Below, in pieces: positions 22,638 to 33,354 of a DNA stretch of 64,000 nucleotides. The stretch is taken from NCBI GenBank assembly GCA_039654915.1, contig CM077593.1, positions 57,790,501 to 57,854,500 on the forward strand. The letters run 5' to 3'. The DNA is from Aquilaria yunnanensis. Its lineage: Eukaryota > Streptophyta > Magnoliopsida > Malvales > Thymelaeaceae. The translations under genes were made by a program, and so were the position numbers. The notes beneath the pieces were generated by a model. It was not told the DNA's origin and ran no database searches. It worked only from the letters and a program-made list of their open reading frames with translations. Position 1 is the stretch's first letter. Each line of letters opens with the position of its first letter.

Positions 22638-24147
22638 TTTGGCACCGTCTGTGAGAACCCGCTCTGAGATTGCCGTCGTTGAAACTCGACATTCTAAGGA
22701 CAAGGGACTCCCGAGGTCTCCGTCCGCGGCTGAGACACAACCGGTTGCTGAGCAAACACTCCCAGGGACTTCTGCATCTGAGGAAGACTGTCCTCTAGTA
22801 GTCACTATGAGCGTTATGAGGGAGTTTCAGCGTTCGGTCGTGGCCGAAATGACACAACAGATCGACCGAAGATGGTCACAGCAAACACAGGCCCAAAGAC
22901 CTCCCTCACCTGCAGGCCCTCAGGAGAAGAGTCAGAGGTCGACTCACCGCAGTTCGGGAAGCGTAGACCAGCGTGAAGAGTCATCCACGGAGAATATACC
23001 CCTCGGGAAACGGCCTGTGGGACAAACTGGGTCCAAGCGACCGAAAGTCTCACAGCGAAGGAGTTCATCGCCTGAGGCAAGGTCCCTGTCCCCTCAGCGC
23101 CAAACTCGCTCCCCGAAGAGGCGCCGACGATCTGCCTTCCCAGAGGAAGAGCCTAATGCCACAGTTCTCATAGAAAGAATACTAGCGCGGCTAGACAGGG
23201 TGGAAAAGCAGGTAGCTCGCAAACCTGTCTGGGACAGGCTCACAAGAGCCTTCTGCGAAGATGGGTCCCCATTCACCCGGACCGTGGCCAAGGCAACCAT
23301 GCCAGGCGACTTCAGGGTACCTCGGCTGGAGATTTATGATGGCCGCACTGATCCCCAGGCCCATCTGACCAAGTACAGATGCAGCATGATAATGCATGGT
23401 GCTGATGACGCTACCATGTGTAAATGCTTCAAGGTCACCCTCACGGGACCAGCAACTGCGTGGTACAACTCATTGCCCCCAGGAGCCATCACTGAGTTCC
23501 AGGAGTTGTCCACGGCCTTCGCGCAACAATTTATTGGAAGCCAGCCAACGGCGAAGATGCCTGTTCAGATGTTCGACATAGAGCAGAGAAACGTAGAAAC
23601 GATCCGAGACTACGTCGAAAGATTCAACAGGGAAGCTCTAAGTGTCCCGGACTTCTGGCCCGAAATACGCATCCTCGCCATGACACGGGGCCTTCGGCGA
23701 GACTCACAGCTGTTTTATGAGTTCTCAAAGGACCCCCCGGACACCCTTGGAGAATTTTACCGAAGGGCCGAACAGCACATGACTGCCGAGGAGCTGAGAA
23801 TGGCTGGGCCGAAGTCCGGTCACAACCGCGCTGAAGGGTCCAATCAGCAAGCCCGGCATCCAACTGAACAGGCAAGCCGACCTCGGAGGATGCGGGGAAG
23901 CAAACTTCAAAACTTCACACCTCTGAGCACTACACGGACAAACATCCTTATGGCACTAGAAAGGCATGGGACGTAAATTCGACGGCCAAGGGCCATGACC
24001 GCTGATAACAAGAAAAACGTCAAGAAGTTCTGCCAGTTTCATCGAGACCACGGCCACGACACCGAAGACTGCTTCCAACTGAAGAAGTACATTGAGTCGC
24101 TGATAAAACTCGGCCAACTTCGGAAATATCTGCGGATGCCTTCCTGA
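22606..24147 (+). pseudogene. gag: Broken gag of D
   Basis: It has the same frame as M's gag, beginning within the LTR (GTG here, ATG in the 3' LTR) and reading through the primer site; the first internal Met is at 22807. A basic Ser/Arg/Pro region (KRRRRSAFPEEEP) precedes the capsid-like part (MPGDFRVPRLEIYDGRTDP; about 23300-23760). TAA at 23974-23976 and TGA at 24145-24147 interrupt. Between them is a Cys/His cluster [15 protein letters not shown] at the position of a zinc knuckle. Confidence 0.9.
22638..22658 (+). other. Primer binding site of D
   Basis: TTTGGCACCGTCTGTGAGAA follows the LTR. M's version TGGCGCCGT fits tRNA-Asp better; D has one G-to-A change in it. Confidence 0.7.
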
Positions 24148-26484
24148 AAAGGAAGAAAAGATGAGGAAGAAAGGGCCCAAGACGAGGACTATGACTCCGA
24201 CAGACGGAGAAACAGAAGTCCGAAAAAGCGCCCTCCTCCTCCTGCAGGGGTAATACAAACCATCACCACGGGGCTCCCATCCTCGAAAAGAAAGCGGAAG
24301 GCCAGAGAAATTGCGGTCATGGAATATGAGAGCTCGGCGAAGAAACTGGCTCGTAAGGACGGATCCACCGTCATCTTCCCTCATGACGATCCGCTGCTAA
24401 TCATGGCAAGGATAGGGAACTGGGACGTCAAGAGAGTGTTGCTTGATGATGGATCAAATACTGACGTCCTATTCTCGCATTTACTGCCAAATTTGGACGT
24501 CTCCAACAGCGAGCTCAAGCCTGTCACCTCGCCTACCTTCGGGGTTGGACTGTCCGAACTCCCTGTCCTCGGATGGATCGAACTCCCCCTGATGATGAAA
24601 GGAACTTCGGTCGACGGAACAGCTGAGTTGTACGCCTCCACAATGGCGAGATTTATTGTCATGGATGTTCCTTCTTCGTACAACGCCATCCTTGGAAGGC
24701 AGACACAGGGAAACCTGCACATTCGCCCTGATGTGAAGTACTTGACTGTCACATTTGCCACCAAGGATGGGGATGCAGAGGTCTTCATAGATCAAGCCGA
24801 GGTAAGGAAGGTGTTTGTGAAAGCACGAAAAGCTCCAGAAAATAACCTTGCACAAACAGTGGAGGCAAAGGCACCAGAGAAGGGCAAAGAAGGAGAAACC
24901 CCAAGAGCGGAAACAGAAACAGTGGAACTTGTCCAAGGACAATCTACCCGAATAGGGAAGAGCTTGCCCGAAGGTGACAAGAAAAACCTTGTATCTTTTC
25001 TACTGGGAAATAAAGATCTCTTTGCCTACTCGCCGAAAGACATGCCAGGTGTGCACCCTGGCATAATACAGAATAGCCTCAAAGTAAGCCCGGAAGCAAA
25101 GCTTGTTCGGCAAAAGAAGCGAAGCATCTCAGCCCATAAGAGCAACTTTGTCAAAACTGAAATCCAGCGCCTGTTAGACGCCGAAGTCATCAGGGAGGTC
25201 AAGTACCCCAAATGGTTAAGCAATGTGGTGATTGCCACAAAAGAAGGCAGCAGCAAACTCCGAATGTGCATCGACTTCAGAAATTCGAACGATGCTTGCC
25301 CGAAAGACTCATACCCTCTTCCGCCAATAGACCAACTAGTAGACTCAACTGCCGAATACGGGCTCCTGAGTTTCCTAGACGCCTTCAGCGGCTACCATCA
25401 AATAAGGATGGACCCCGAAGATGAAGAAAAAACCACCTTCATCACCGAGGGAGGAACGTACTGCTACGTCAGGATGCCCTACAAGCTTAAAAATGCAGGA
25501 GCCACTTACCAAAGGTTGATGAACAAAGTCTTTAAGGACCAAATGGGGAGAAACATGGAGGTGTATGTAGACGATATGATAGTCAAAAGCAAGCTCCCTC
25601 GCAACCACGTTGCAAATCTAGAGGAAACCTTCCAAAAGCTCAAAGCCTTCGGGATTCGTCTCAATCCCGAAAAATGCATGTTCGGGGTGACCTCTGGAAA
25701 GTTCCTTGGGTACATGGTATACGAAAGAGGCATCGATGCTAAACCCAAAAAAATTAAGGCTCTGCTCGGGTTTCAAACTCCTGCCACAGTAAAAGATGTG
25801 CAGAGACTCACCGGAAGAATAAGCTCTCTTAGCAGGTTCATCTCCAGGTACGGAGATAGGTGTCGGCCTTTCTTCAAAGTCCTCACCAAGGCAGCAAAAA
25901 AGGAAGGCAACCTTGGAAGGGATGATCACCCTTGGGATCAAGACTGCCAAAAAGCCTGGGAAGAACTCAAAATCTACCTAGCCAGCCTGCCGACTCTGCG
26001 ACAACCTCGCGAGGGAGAACCCCTCGTATTATACCTTGCCGTCACGGAAAAAGCTGTGAGCTCGGTCCTCATGAAAGAAGAAGAGCCAAAACAATGGCCG
26101 GTCTACTATGTAAGTAAATCCCTACATGGCGCTGAAGTCAGGTACCCTCTGCTGCAAAAAGCTATATACGCCTTGGTGCTTGCAGGGAGAAGGCTGCGAC
26201 CATACTTTCAGGCTCACCCCATCATCGTCCGAAGTAGCCTGCCACTACGAGACGTTATGAGGAAAGTGGATCATTCGGGAAGGCTCTCCAAGTGGTGTAT
26301 AGAGCTTGGCGAACACGATATCACCTATGAACCTCGGAAGGCCATAAAAGCTCAAGCACTGGCAGAATTCATTGCCGAAATACCCACGACTGAGGACAGT
26401 CATCCGGATCTGAACGAAGGTGAGCCAGAATGGACCTTACATGTTGACGGAGCCTCAGGTCCGAGCACCAGGGAGCTGGGGTAA
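24148..26484 (+). pseudogene. pol: Protease, RT and first RNase H of D
   Basis: The frame is continuous with gag. Protease has VLLDDGSNTDVLF (about 24439; DDGS rather than DTGA, common in this lineage). RT spans about 25050-25700 with FLDAFSGYHQI and YVDDMIVKS (about 25563). The first RNase H region follows (about 25960-26350). The second, archaeal-type RNase H starts with WTLHVDGASG (about 26434). A one-base loss ends the frame at TAA 26482-26484; coding continues in the next frame. The about 700 codons without a stop show moderate decay. Confidence 0.92.
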
Positions 26485-28122
26485 TTATCAGAGGCCCCGA
26501 AGGCCTAGAGGTAATGAAGGCTATCAAGTTTACCTTCAACGTCACTAACAATGTGGCTGAGTATGAGGCCCTCATAGCAGGATTACGACTGGCCAGAAAA
26601 ATTGGCGTGAGAAACTTAAAGGCTTACAGCGATTCCCAGCTAGTAGTTCGACAGACGGCAGGAGACTATGGGGCGAACGACCCAACCTTGGCAAAATACC
26701 ACGAGCTGGTAGCAAAACTCATTCAAGAGTTTGACGCCGTACGGATCGAAAATGTACCTCGGCGGAAAAACACCGAGGCAGACTGCTTGGCGAAGTCAAA
26801 AACCTACACCGAAGTGCTAGACCATCCGAGCATCTCAGTACTGAGCATATCGACCTCGGGAAAAGGCTGGAGGGATCCAATAAAAAGGTACCTCGCGGAA
26901 AATGTACTCCCCGAAGACCCCGGTGATGCTGCAAAACTACGAAGGCACTCCGGGCGTTTCTTTCTGATCGGTGAAGAACTATACCGACAGGGATATGTGA
27001 ATCCACTGCAAAGATGTGTGAACGAAGAGGATACTGAAATAATCCTTGAAGAAGTCCACGAAGGCATGTGTGGTTCACACATTGGAACCGATGCCCTGGC
27101 GACAGTGATACTTCGCCAAGGATACTTCTGGCCTACCCTGAGAAAGGATGCAAGGCAGTTTGTCTGGAAATGCGGTAGTTGCCAGAAACACGCGAACATC
27201 TAGAGGGCACCCTCGGAAATGGTAACTTCGGCTGACTATCCCTGGCCCTTCGCAGTCTGGGGTATAGACCTTATTTGGCCACTCCCCTCAGCGCCCGGAG
27301 GCGTGAAATTCTGCATGGTAGCGGTAGACTATTTCTCCAAATGGGTCGAGGCAGAACCACTAACAACTATTTTGGCAAAAGAAGTGCAGAAGTTTGTATG
27401 GAAGAACATTGTATGCAAATTCAGCATACCGAGGGTACTAGTGGCTGATAATGGATCCCAATTCATAGACAAAGGATTCCAGGAATTTATCAGCAACCTC
27501 GGAATAAAGATGCACTTCGCCCCAGTAGCTCACCCCCAAAGCAACGGGCAGGTGCAAGTATCTAATAGGACCATAAAAGATGGCCTGAAGAAGAGACTGG
27601 GGGAAGCAAAAGGGAAATGGCTAGGGGAACTCCAAAGCGTGTTATGGAGTTACCGAACGACGCCCCGAAGAGCCACAGGGGAGACTCCCTTCTCACTTGT
27701 CTTCGGAACAGAGGCCATCATCCCTATCGAGATAGTTAGACCATCAGTACGGGTGCAAGTATTTGATGAAGGAGGAAACGACCTCGGCCTAAGAACGAAG
27801 CTCGACCTAAGAACGAAGCTCGACCTCGTCGGCGAACACAGAGAAATAGCTGAGCTGAGAAGAAAAGCTTTCCAGCAAAGAGTGGCCGCGGCTATAAATT
27901 TACGAGCCAGGCCAAAAGAAATCAAAAAAAGGGGACCTCGTTCTCCGTAAGGCTGACTTTGTACCCCGAAAGCCATCTCACGGGGTATTTCGCGCGAACT
28001 GGGAAGGACCTTATATGGTTCTTGCCGAAGTACGAAAAGGCGTGTACAAACTTGGCGACACCGAAGGCATAGAATTGAAAAACACTTGGCACTCAGATGC
28101 CTTGAAGAAATTCTACGCTTAA
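26485..28122 (+). pseudogene. pol: Second RNase H and integrase of D
   Basis: RNase H continues: GVIIRGPEG, NVAEYEALIAGL, YSDSQLV and EADCLAK supply the Glu and Asp residues of a second RNase H domain. Integrase follows: HIGTDA...CGSCQKH zinc finger (about 27070-27195), a TAG at 27201-27203, then GIDLIWP (D) and VADNGSQF (D). The catalytic Glu is Gln (CAA, 27555-27557, in NGQVQVSNR). LRTKLD is duplicated at about 27790-27825. A shift in the A run near 27925 moves the last part to another frame, ending at TAA 28120-28122 after HSDALKKFYA. Confidence 0.9.
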
Positions 28123-28215
28123 GATGGAGCGGAAGGATTGTGTTGTACAAAAAATATCCTAAGTACAGAATGTCCTTGAGAAAAAATTCTTAAGTGTACA
28201 AAATGGTGCAAGACA

Positions 28216-28515
28216 GAATTCTGCGAAGGTGTTCGCCATAAAAAAGCACAGATGTGATTTTCCGAAGTCCCTTGAGCCATCACGCTCGGGAAAATGGAAA
28301 ACAAAAATTTTGTGAAAGTACTCGCCGCAAAAAGCGCAGATGTGATTTTTTGAAGTCCCTTGAGCCATCATGCTCGGGAAAGTGGGAAACAAAAATCTTG
28401 CGAAAATACTCGTCGAAAAAAAGCGGATAACAAATTTTGGTGATTGCAGGTTTCCCGAAGTCTCTTGAGCGAACGTGTTCGGGACAATGGAAATGCAAAA
28501 TCTTGCAAAAAGACT
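28216..28515 (+). repeat. Tandem repeat between integrase and antisense gene of D
   Basis: GAAGTCNCTTGAGC recurs at 28264, 28352 and 28457. The first two units are exactly 88 bp apart; the third is diverged at 105 bp. The repeat fills most of the 500-bp space where integrase (+) and the antisense gene (-) converge. Nothing else is visible in 28123-28622. Confidence 0.85.
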
Positions 28516-29312
28516 TAGCCAAAAAATATATTCATTGAGAATGATCAGGCTTACAAACAAGAAGTGCCCGAAGAAAGAACACAAAAATGAAGAGGAAAAA
28601 AGGAAAAGGCCCCTAAAACAGCCTAAGGGTTCTCGGCGTCCCGGGAGCCACCAGCCTCTATGCCCTTTTCCACCACCTTTGGTGCCGGAATTGTGGAAGG
28701 CAAGTTCAGGTGCTCGATTTTGGACCAGGACCACCGAGGCCCCTCGGGAATGTTGAGAGCTTCCAAAAAAGAGAGGTCCAGACCTGGGAACCTCTCAAGG
28801 ACTTGGTGCCGAGCAAGGCAGAATCCGTCTTGGAAGGTGACCTTGGTCATTTGGTCGGATTTGTCCTTCTCAACCTCAAGGTCCTCGAGCTCGTCCTTCA
28901 AGTCTGCAACCTCCTTCTTCAGTGCCTTCACCCTCTTCTTCGCATCGGGCTCCTTCTTCAAAGACTGGATCTCGGCTTCGAGAGCCTTTTTCTCACTCAC
29001 CAACGACCGAATGAGATTGTCAGAATCTGACTTATCTTTGAGAAGGTCTTGGTTGGCAGCAAGCATCCCTTTCACCTGATAGCCGAGGTCAGCAATCTTC
29101 AGAGAGGAGTTCTTCTCAAGATCGTCCTTCTCCTTCCGGAACTCCTCCCGAAGGCCAGCAACTTCTTTCTTCGCAGCGTCTGACAGCTGCTGGTTCTTGG
29201 TGATCAATGCCGAGTGCGTGACCTTCGCTTTCTCTAAGGTCTCTAAGGCCGAAGCTCAGAACGCCGCCTGCCTGGCCACCAAAACTCGGAGAAAGCTGGC
29301 GTACCCCAGCAG

Positions 29313-29391
29313 CTGCAAAAAGATGAACGCAAAGTCAGTAAGAGCCAAGCACTTAGGAAAAATTGAAGGGAAAAAGGTGTGAAGAACATAC
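29313..29391 (-). other. Intron 3 of antisense gene (79 bp)
   Basis: Donor TCAG|GTATGTTC at 29391, acceptor TTTTTGCAG at 29313. Phase 0. Removing it joins EHAGQ to LLGYASFLRVLVARQ in frame. Confidence 0.85.
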
Positions 29392-29651
29392 CTGACCAGC
29401 ATGCTCGGTGACTTTCGCGGCAAAGGTGTCATCGTTCGGATGGGCCGCCGCAATAGCCTTGAAGGAGGCCTCTGTAAGCACCCCCATCAAAATCTGTTTC
29501 GCCATTTCAGGACAGTCTTCAGAGTACAAGTTCATGTCCTTTGTGAATGTCCAGAAAGGCTCTTTTGGTATCTTCCCTTGCGGGACTTTGGCGTCGCGAA
29601 GGGCCCGCACCTTCCCGTGTTCGGCCGCCCAGTTCGGGGTAAACAACTCCC

Positions 29652-29737
29652 CTGCATGGCGAAAATGAGAAGTAGGTCAGAGACAAAGGAATATTCGGAA
29701 AAACAAAAGAGCCATACTTGTTTTGAAAACAACAAAC
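29652..29737 (-). other. Intron 2 of antisense gene (86 bp)
   Basis: Donor CCAG|GTTTGTTG at 29737, acceptor CCATGCAG at 29652. Phase 1. Removing it joins EVPPG to ELFTPNWAAEHGKVR in frame. Confidence 0.83.
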
Positions 29738-30148
29738 CTGGCGGTACTTCGACCACGACGTCCTCGGAGTCCTGAGACTCCTCGGTCGAAATCGCCTTGC
29801 CTTTCTTCTTGCGCCGCTCCTCGGCAGAATGAGCCTCTGCCACAGCCTCCAGAAGCGCCTGCGGCGCAGAAGGGCTGTGGGGAGGGACGTCGGCGGAAGA
29901 AACCTCGACAGTGGCAGGGACCTCGGCAGAAGCCTCGGTCGGTGGAATCTCGGCTGCCCCAGGCTCCTCATCAGCCTCCTAGGAAATTTCATCCAGAGGA
30001 ACCTGGGCAGTTTTCTTTGCCCGTTTCGCCGAAGGCCCAGCGCCAGTGGACTTCTGCCTTCGGGAAGCCGCCTTCTTTGTCTGATCGCCCTTCTCCACCT
30101 GGCCGGAGAAAAGGGACTTGTAAAATGCAGCAGTCCCGTCGCCCATCT

Positions 30149-30216
30149 CTGAAAAAGAAAAAAGACATCAGCATAAGTCCGAGGGAAAAACAACAAGGGA
30201 GTAGAAGATAACTCAC
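30149..30216 (-). other. Intron 1 of antisense gene (68 bp)
   Basis: Donor GAAA|GTGAGTTATC at 30216, acceptor TTTTTCAG at 30149 after a pyrimidine tract. Phase 1. Removing it joins SFETFVE to a MGDGTAAFYKS stretch in frame. Confidence 0.85.
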
Positions 30217-31303
30217 TTTCGACAAACGTTTCGAAAGAGATTTCCTCCTGAAGGAGTTGCACCAACCAGAAATCCTTCCCGGCGATGGCAAGAGCTGGCA
30301 TGTCGAGGTCGGTCTCGTGCTCCTTAACCACCTTTAACTCCCGGAGGACCTCTTCGGTCATCAACCTCCAGTTGATAGGGAAGGGGTACAGAGAGCGCGG
30401 AGCGACCTCGAGAGCGCAGTCAGAGACGGCGCGGATGCGGCCGTCGAAGTCCGCGAAAGTGGAAGCCAACTCTGGAGTCAGCAACAACCTCGGATCAACG
30501 ACGTCCACATCTAACCTTCCCTGAGCCCATTTGGTCGGAACATACGACCAGGCCTCCTCCATCTTCAGGAAGAAGAATTTTTGTTGCCACCCCCGCCAGC
30601 TGTCCTTGGTGGCGAAGGTGAACATGAATTTTTTGCTCCCGGATCCCCTAGGTAGCATAAAGTAGAAGCCACCCTTTGGGACCACGAAGAGCTTGTAGTA
30701 CTACATGAAGATTATAAAATGGGGTTTTATCCCGAAGATGCCACACATATAGAGGAAGGCGTTAAAATAACGGTACGAGTTCGGGGGAAGCTGATTCACA
30801 GCAATGCCATGAAATTGGTAGAACTCGCAAGCCATCTTCGGGGGAGGATACCGAAGTCCGGCCTTCAGCTGGGCTCGAAAAATGGTAACCTCGGTACTAC
30901 GGTTTGAAAAAGCATAGTGGTCAGGTCATGGCAGCCGAGTAATGGCGTAAGAAGGAAGAAAGAACTTCTTCTTCCACCTCTCTAATTTTTTAGGGGTAGT
31001 GCAACAAGGATGGGATAAAAGAGGCTGCCAGCTCTCAGGGATATGCATTTTGGAAAGAAAAACGAGTTCGGAAAAGACAAGAAAACAGTTTCCGAAAAAA
31101 ACTCGAAAAGAATAAAGGGATCAAAACACTCTGGGAAACAAAAACCCACCAAAAGATTTGCCAAAATCTGAGGTCGCCGTCGTGAAAGGTTGCCAGAAAA
31201 AAGCTCTGTTAAGACAGCTCCGCCGAAGCAAGAGAAAGCGCAGAGAAAAGGACAAGCAGGAAAAAGCAGAAGCAAAAGCAGAAGGGCCTATGACGGAATG
31301 GGC

Positions 31304-31447
31304 TATTTATAGGCCAAGGGTGGGTAACTGAAACGTCGTCATAAGTGCCCTTTGAAGGCGAACCGTCGCCATAACTGCTCTCTGCGCCTGAAAAGACACG
31401 CTCTTTGCAACCGATGCGACTCTCCTCCAATGACAGAGTGCCACGTG
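31304..31447 (-). promoter_or_regulatory. Promoter of the antisense gene
   Basis: On the minus strand, TATAAATA occupies 31311-31304, about 256 bases upstream of the start codon. A CACGTG G-box lies at 31447-31442, about 130 bases further up. The leader between TATA and ATG is rich in CTTCTGCTTTTGC-type pyrimidine runs, as in plant 5' UTRs. A promoter independent of the LTRs is inferred. Confidence 0.65.
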
Positions 31448-31728
31448 TCAAACCGCCGTGCCAAAATAGGGGACACGTCTTCTGATATCCCTAAAAAACT
31501 GGGACGCGTCACTCAGACTGACACGCTTGGCCATCAGACGCGACTCTGCACAGACCTGCAAAACCAATGAAGCAGGTTGCCTCGGATACACCATAAAACA
31601 GGCCAAAGCCGGGCAGCCCACACCTTCGGGCAAGAGGTGTACCTTCGACACAGGTGTTACTGTCTATAGACTCCCACAGAACAACCTTGGAAAGAGATGC
31701 AAAACCAAAGTCTTCACTTCGGCTATCT

Positions 31729-31741
31729 GAAGGGGGGCATG
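31729..31741 (+). other. Polypurine tract of D
   Basis: GAAGGGGGGCATG abuts the 3' LTR. The about 280 bp between the antisense G-box and this tract holds no ORF I would call. Confidence 0.85.
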
Positions 31742-32599
31742 TGATAGCCAAAGTCTATCGCCTCTATCTGGACGAACTCCCTGCCACAAGAATGGCCAGA
31801 AGGAAACTGGTGCTACCCGAGAAAAGGTGGGATCATACACCTCGGGAGATAGCCGAAGAGCTCTGAGCCCGGCACGCCAGGAAACCTGAGGATACTACTA
31901 GCCCCCCAAGGTTGTCAACAGATCGCCTTCGGAAAAGAGGCACCAGCTATTGTGGGCCGAACATGATCTTTCCGAAGGTGGAACTCCCTGAAGCTGGGAA
32001 CCCCCGAACTGAGGGTATGTCTCCCGAAGAGGCACCGTCCGTACCAGAGGACGACCTCACCCAGGGACCTCGGGAGTACGGCAGGAGCATTTAAGGAAGC
32101 CTCTGACATGTCGCCCACAGACATCACAAGTTGCCTCAAACGGCGCCCTGGCATGCCGACGCCATCAAAGTCACATCATGGCCCGTCTCGGCTCAAGGCT
32201 CAAGGGGCCTGCCACCGGCTACTTGCCCCCTACGCCCAGAAATTCAGGAACATCTGACCGTACACGTGTCAAGATCTGAACGGGCTAGGCACTCCTATAA
32301 ATACCAGGGAATACACCCTGGCAGGGGGCTAGCAGATATCCTGACTCCTCACTCTGAGAAAGTACTACCAGGCGAGTTCACTGAACCCCTCAGTGCTATT
32401 TCCTCTGCCTTCTCTCAGCACCACCGACTTGGGCGTCGGAGGCTCCTCCCCGGAAAAACACCCCGGGGACCTCCTAACCCACTTTTTCTAAGCATCTCAG
32501 GTATTCTCCCTTGGGTAAAACGGCCACCAGGCGTTCTTCCTCTCCGGGAGTCCCTGCATCAGTCACCATGACTACCAACGATGAAGCCCCCGGGCATCA
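31742..32599 (+). repeat. 3' LTR of D (858 bp)
   Basis: It runs from TGATAGCCAAAG to GGGCATCA with intact TG/CA ends. The gag ATG is kept near 32568. G-box at 32273-32278, TATAAATA at 32296-32303. Confidence 0.94.
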
Positions 32600-32604
32600 G
32601 AAGG

Positions 32605-33354
32605 TGTTGATTTCAAAGACACCTTCTCTCCTGTTGTAAAATTCACTTCCATCTGGATATTACTTGCCATCGTGGAAAATTTGGACCTAGAGTTACATCA
32701 GATGGATGTAAAGACCGCCTTTCTCAATGGTGATTTGAGTGAGGAGATATATATGAGACAACCTGACGGGTTTATCCAAAAGGGTCAAGAGGACAAGGAA
32801 TGTAGACTAAAGAAGTCTATCTATGGTCTTAAGCAAGCTTCAAGACAATGGTACTTGAAGTTTCATCATGCAATCACAAGCTATGGCTTTGTGATGATGC
32901 ATGAAGACCATTGTGTGTACTTGTACTATTCTGGGTCTAGTTTTGCAGTATTGACTCTATATGTAGATGATATACTGATTGCAAGTAATGGGCTTGCATT
33001 GTTAAGTACCATCAAGGGATGGTTGTCTTCCACCTTTGACATGAAGGACATGGGAGAGGCTGCCTTTACTCTAGGGGTTAAGATCGTGAGGGATAGAAAG
33101 GCAAAGCTATTGGCCCTTTCCCAAGAGCCTTATATTGATAAGATTCTTGCAAGGTTCAACTTAACAAATGCAAAGCCCATGAGTACACCTCTTGCATATG
33201 GTTGCAAGACTGGAGAAGACTTATACCCTAAGACTCCAAAGGAGAAGGAAGAGATGGCTCATATCCCCTACCTAAGTGCCATTGGTAGCTTGCTGTACGC
33301 CATGTTATGTACAAGGCCAGATATCAGCCAAGCGGTTGGACTTCTAGCATGATA
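32605..33354 (+). pseudogene. pol: RT core of B (after D)
   Basis: It resumes with VDFKDTFSPVVKF, then MDVKTAFLNGDLSEEIYM, YGLKQASRQWYLKFH and the catalytic LYVDDILIA (about 32959). LGVKIVRDRKAKLLALSQEPY and a CTRPDISQAVG end lead to E's insertion. There is a TAA near 32638 at the start; otherwise the frame is open for about 230 codons. TGATA at 33350-33354 is the left target duplication of E. Confidence 0.9.

Larger units (their letters stand above)
28623..31048 (-). pseudogene. Antisense spliced gene of D (4 exons, 731-codon frame incl. stop)
   Basis: On the strand opposite gag-pol. Exons: 31048-30217, 30148-29738, 29651-29392 and 29312-28623. Lengths 832+411+260+690 = 2193, and all three junctions keep one frame (phases 1, 1, 0). 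It starts MHIPESWQPLL. The N part (RAQLKAGLRYPPPKMACEFY, then YYKLFVVPKGGFYF and WRGWQQKFFF) resembles, from memory, the plant 'putative gypsy type transposon' family domain (Pfam Transposase_28). Exon 2 is an acidic linker with a basic KKKGKA; exon 4 is a long Glu/Lys coiled coil ending near FPGLDLSFLEAL. Four in-frame stops break this copy: TGA 30928-30926, TAG 30703-30701, TAG 29981-29979, TGA 29258-29256. Function unknown. Extra antisense ORFs are known in Tat elements. Confidence 0.85.
21778..32599 (+). mobile_element. Tat-type Ty3/gypsy retrotransposon D with antisense gene
   Basis: LTRs at 21778-22637 and 31742-32599; TSD GAAGG at 21773-21777 and 32600-32604; about 10.8 kb. Sense order: primer site, gag, protease, RT, RNase H, second RNase H, integrase. 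A tandem-repeat spacer and a gene on the opposite strand (31048-28623) follow before the polypurine tract. It has no chromodomain. Dual RNase H and a long 3' part fit the Tat lineage. LTRs differ at roughly 35 sites by eye, so the copy is older than C. Confidence 0.95.

Noticed and set aside
26485..28122. Chromodomain at the end of D's integrase
   Set aside because: The tail ends soon after the GPYMVLAEVRKGVYKL region and lacks the chromodomain motifs seen in A, C and H.
28159..28734. Minus-strand frame over the tandem repeats of D as part of the antisense protein
   Set aside because: It is in a different frame from exon 4 and consists of repeated translation of the 88-bp units.
29723..30211. 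Plus-strand frames over the antisense gene of D
   Set aside because: Low-complexity shadows of exon 2; they cross the minus-strand splice sites and resemble nothing in sense Tat proteins.
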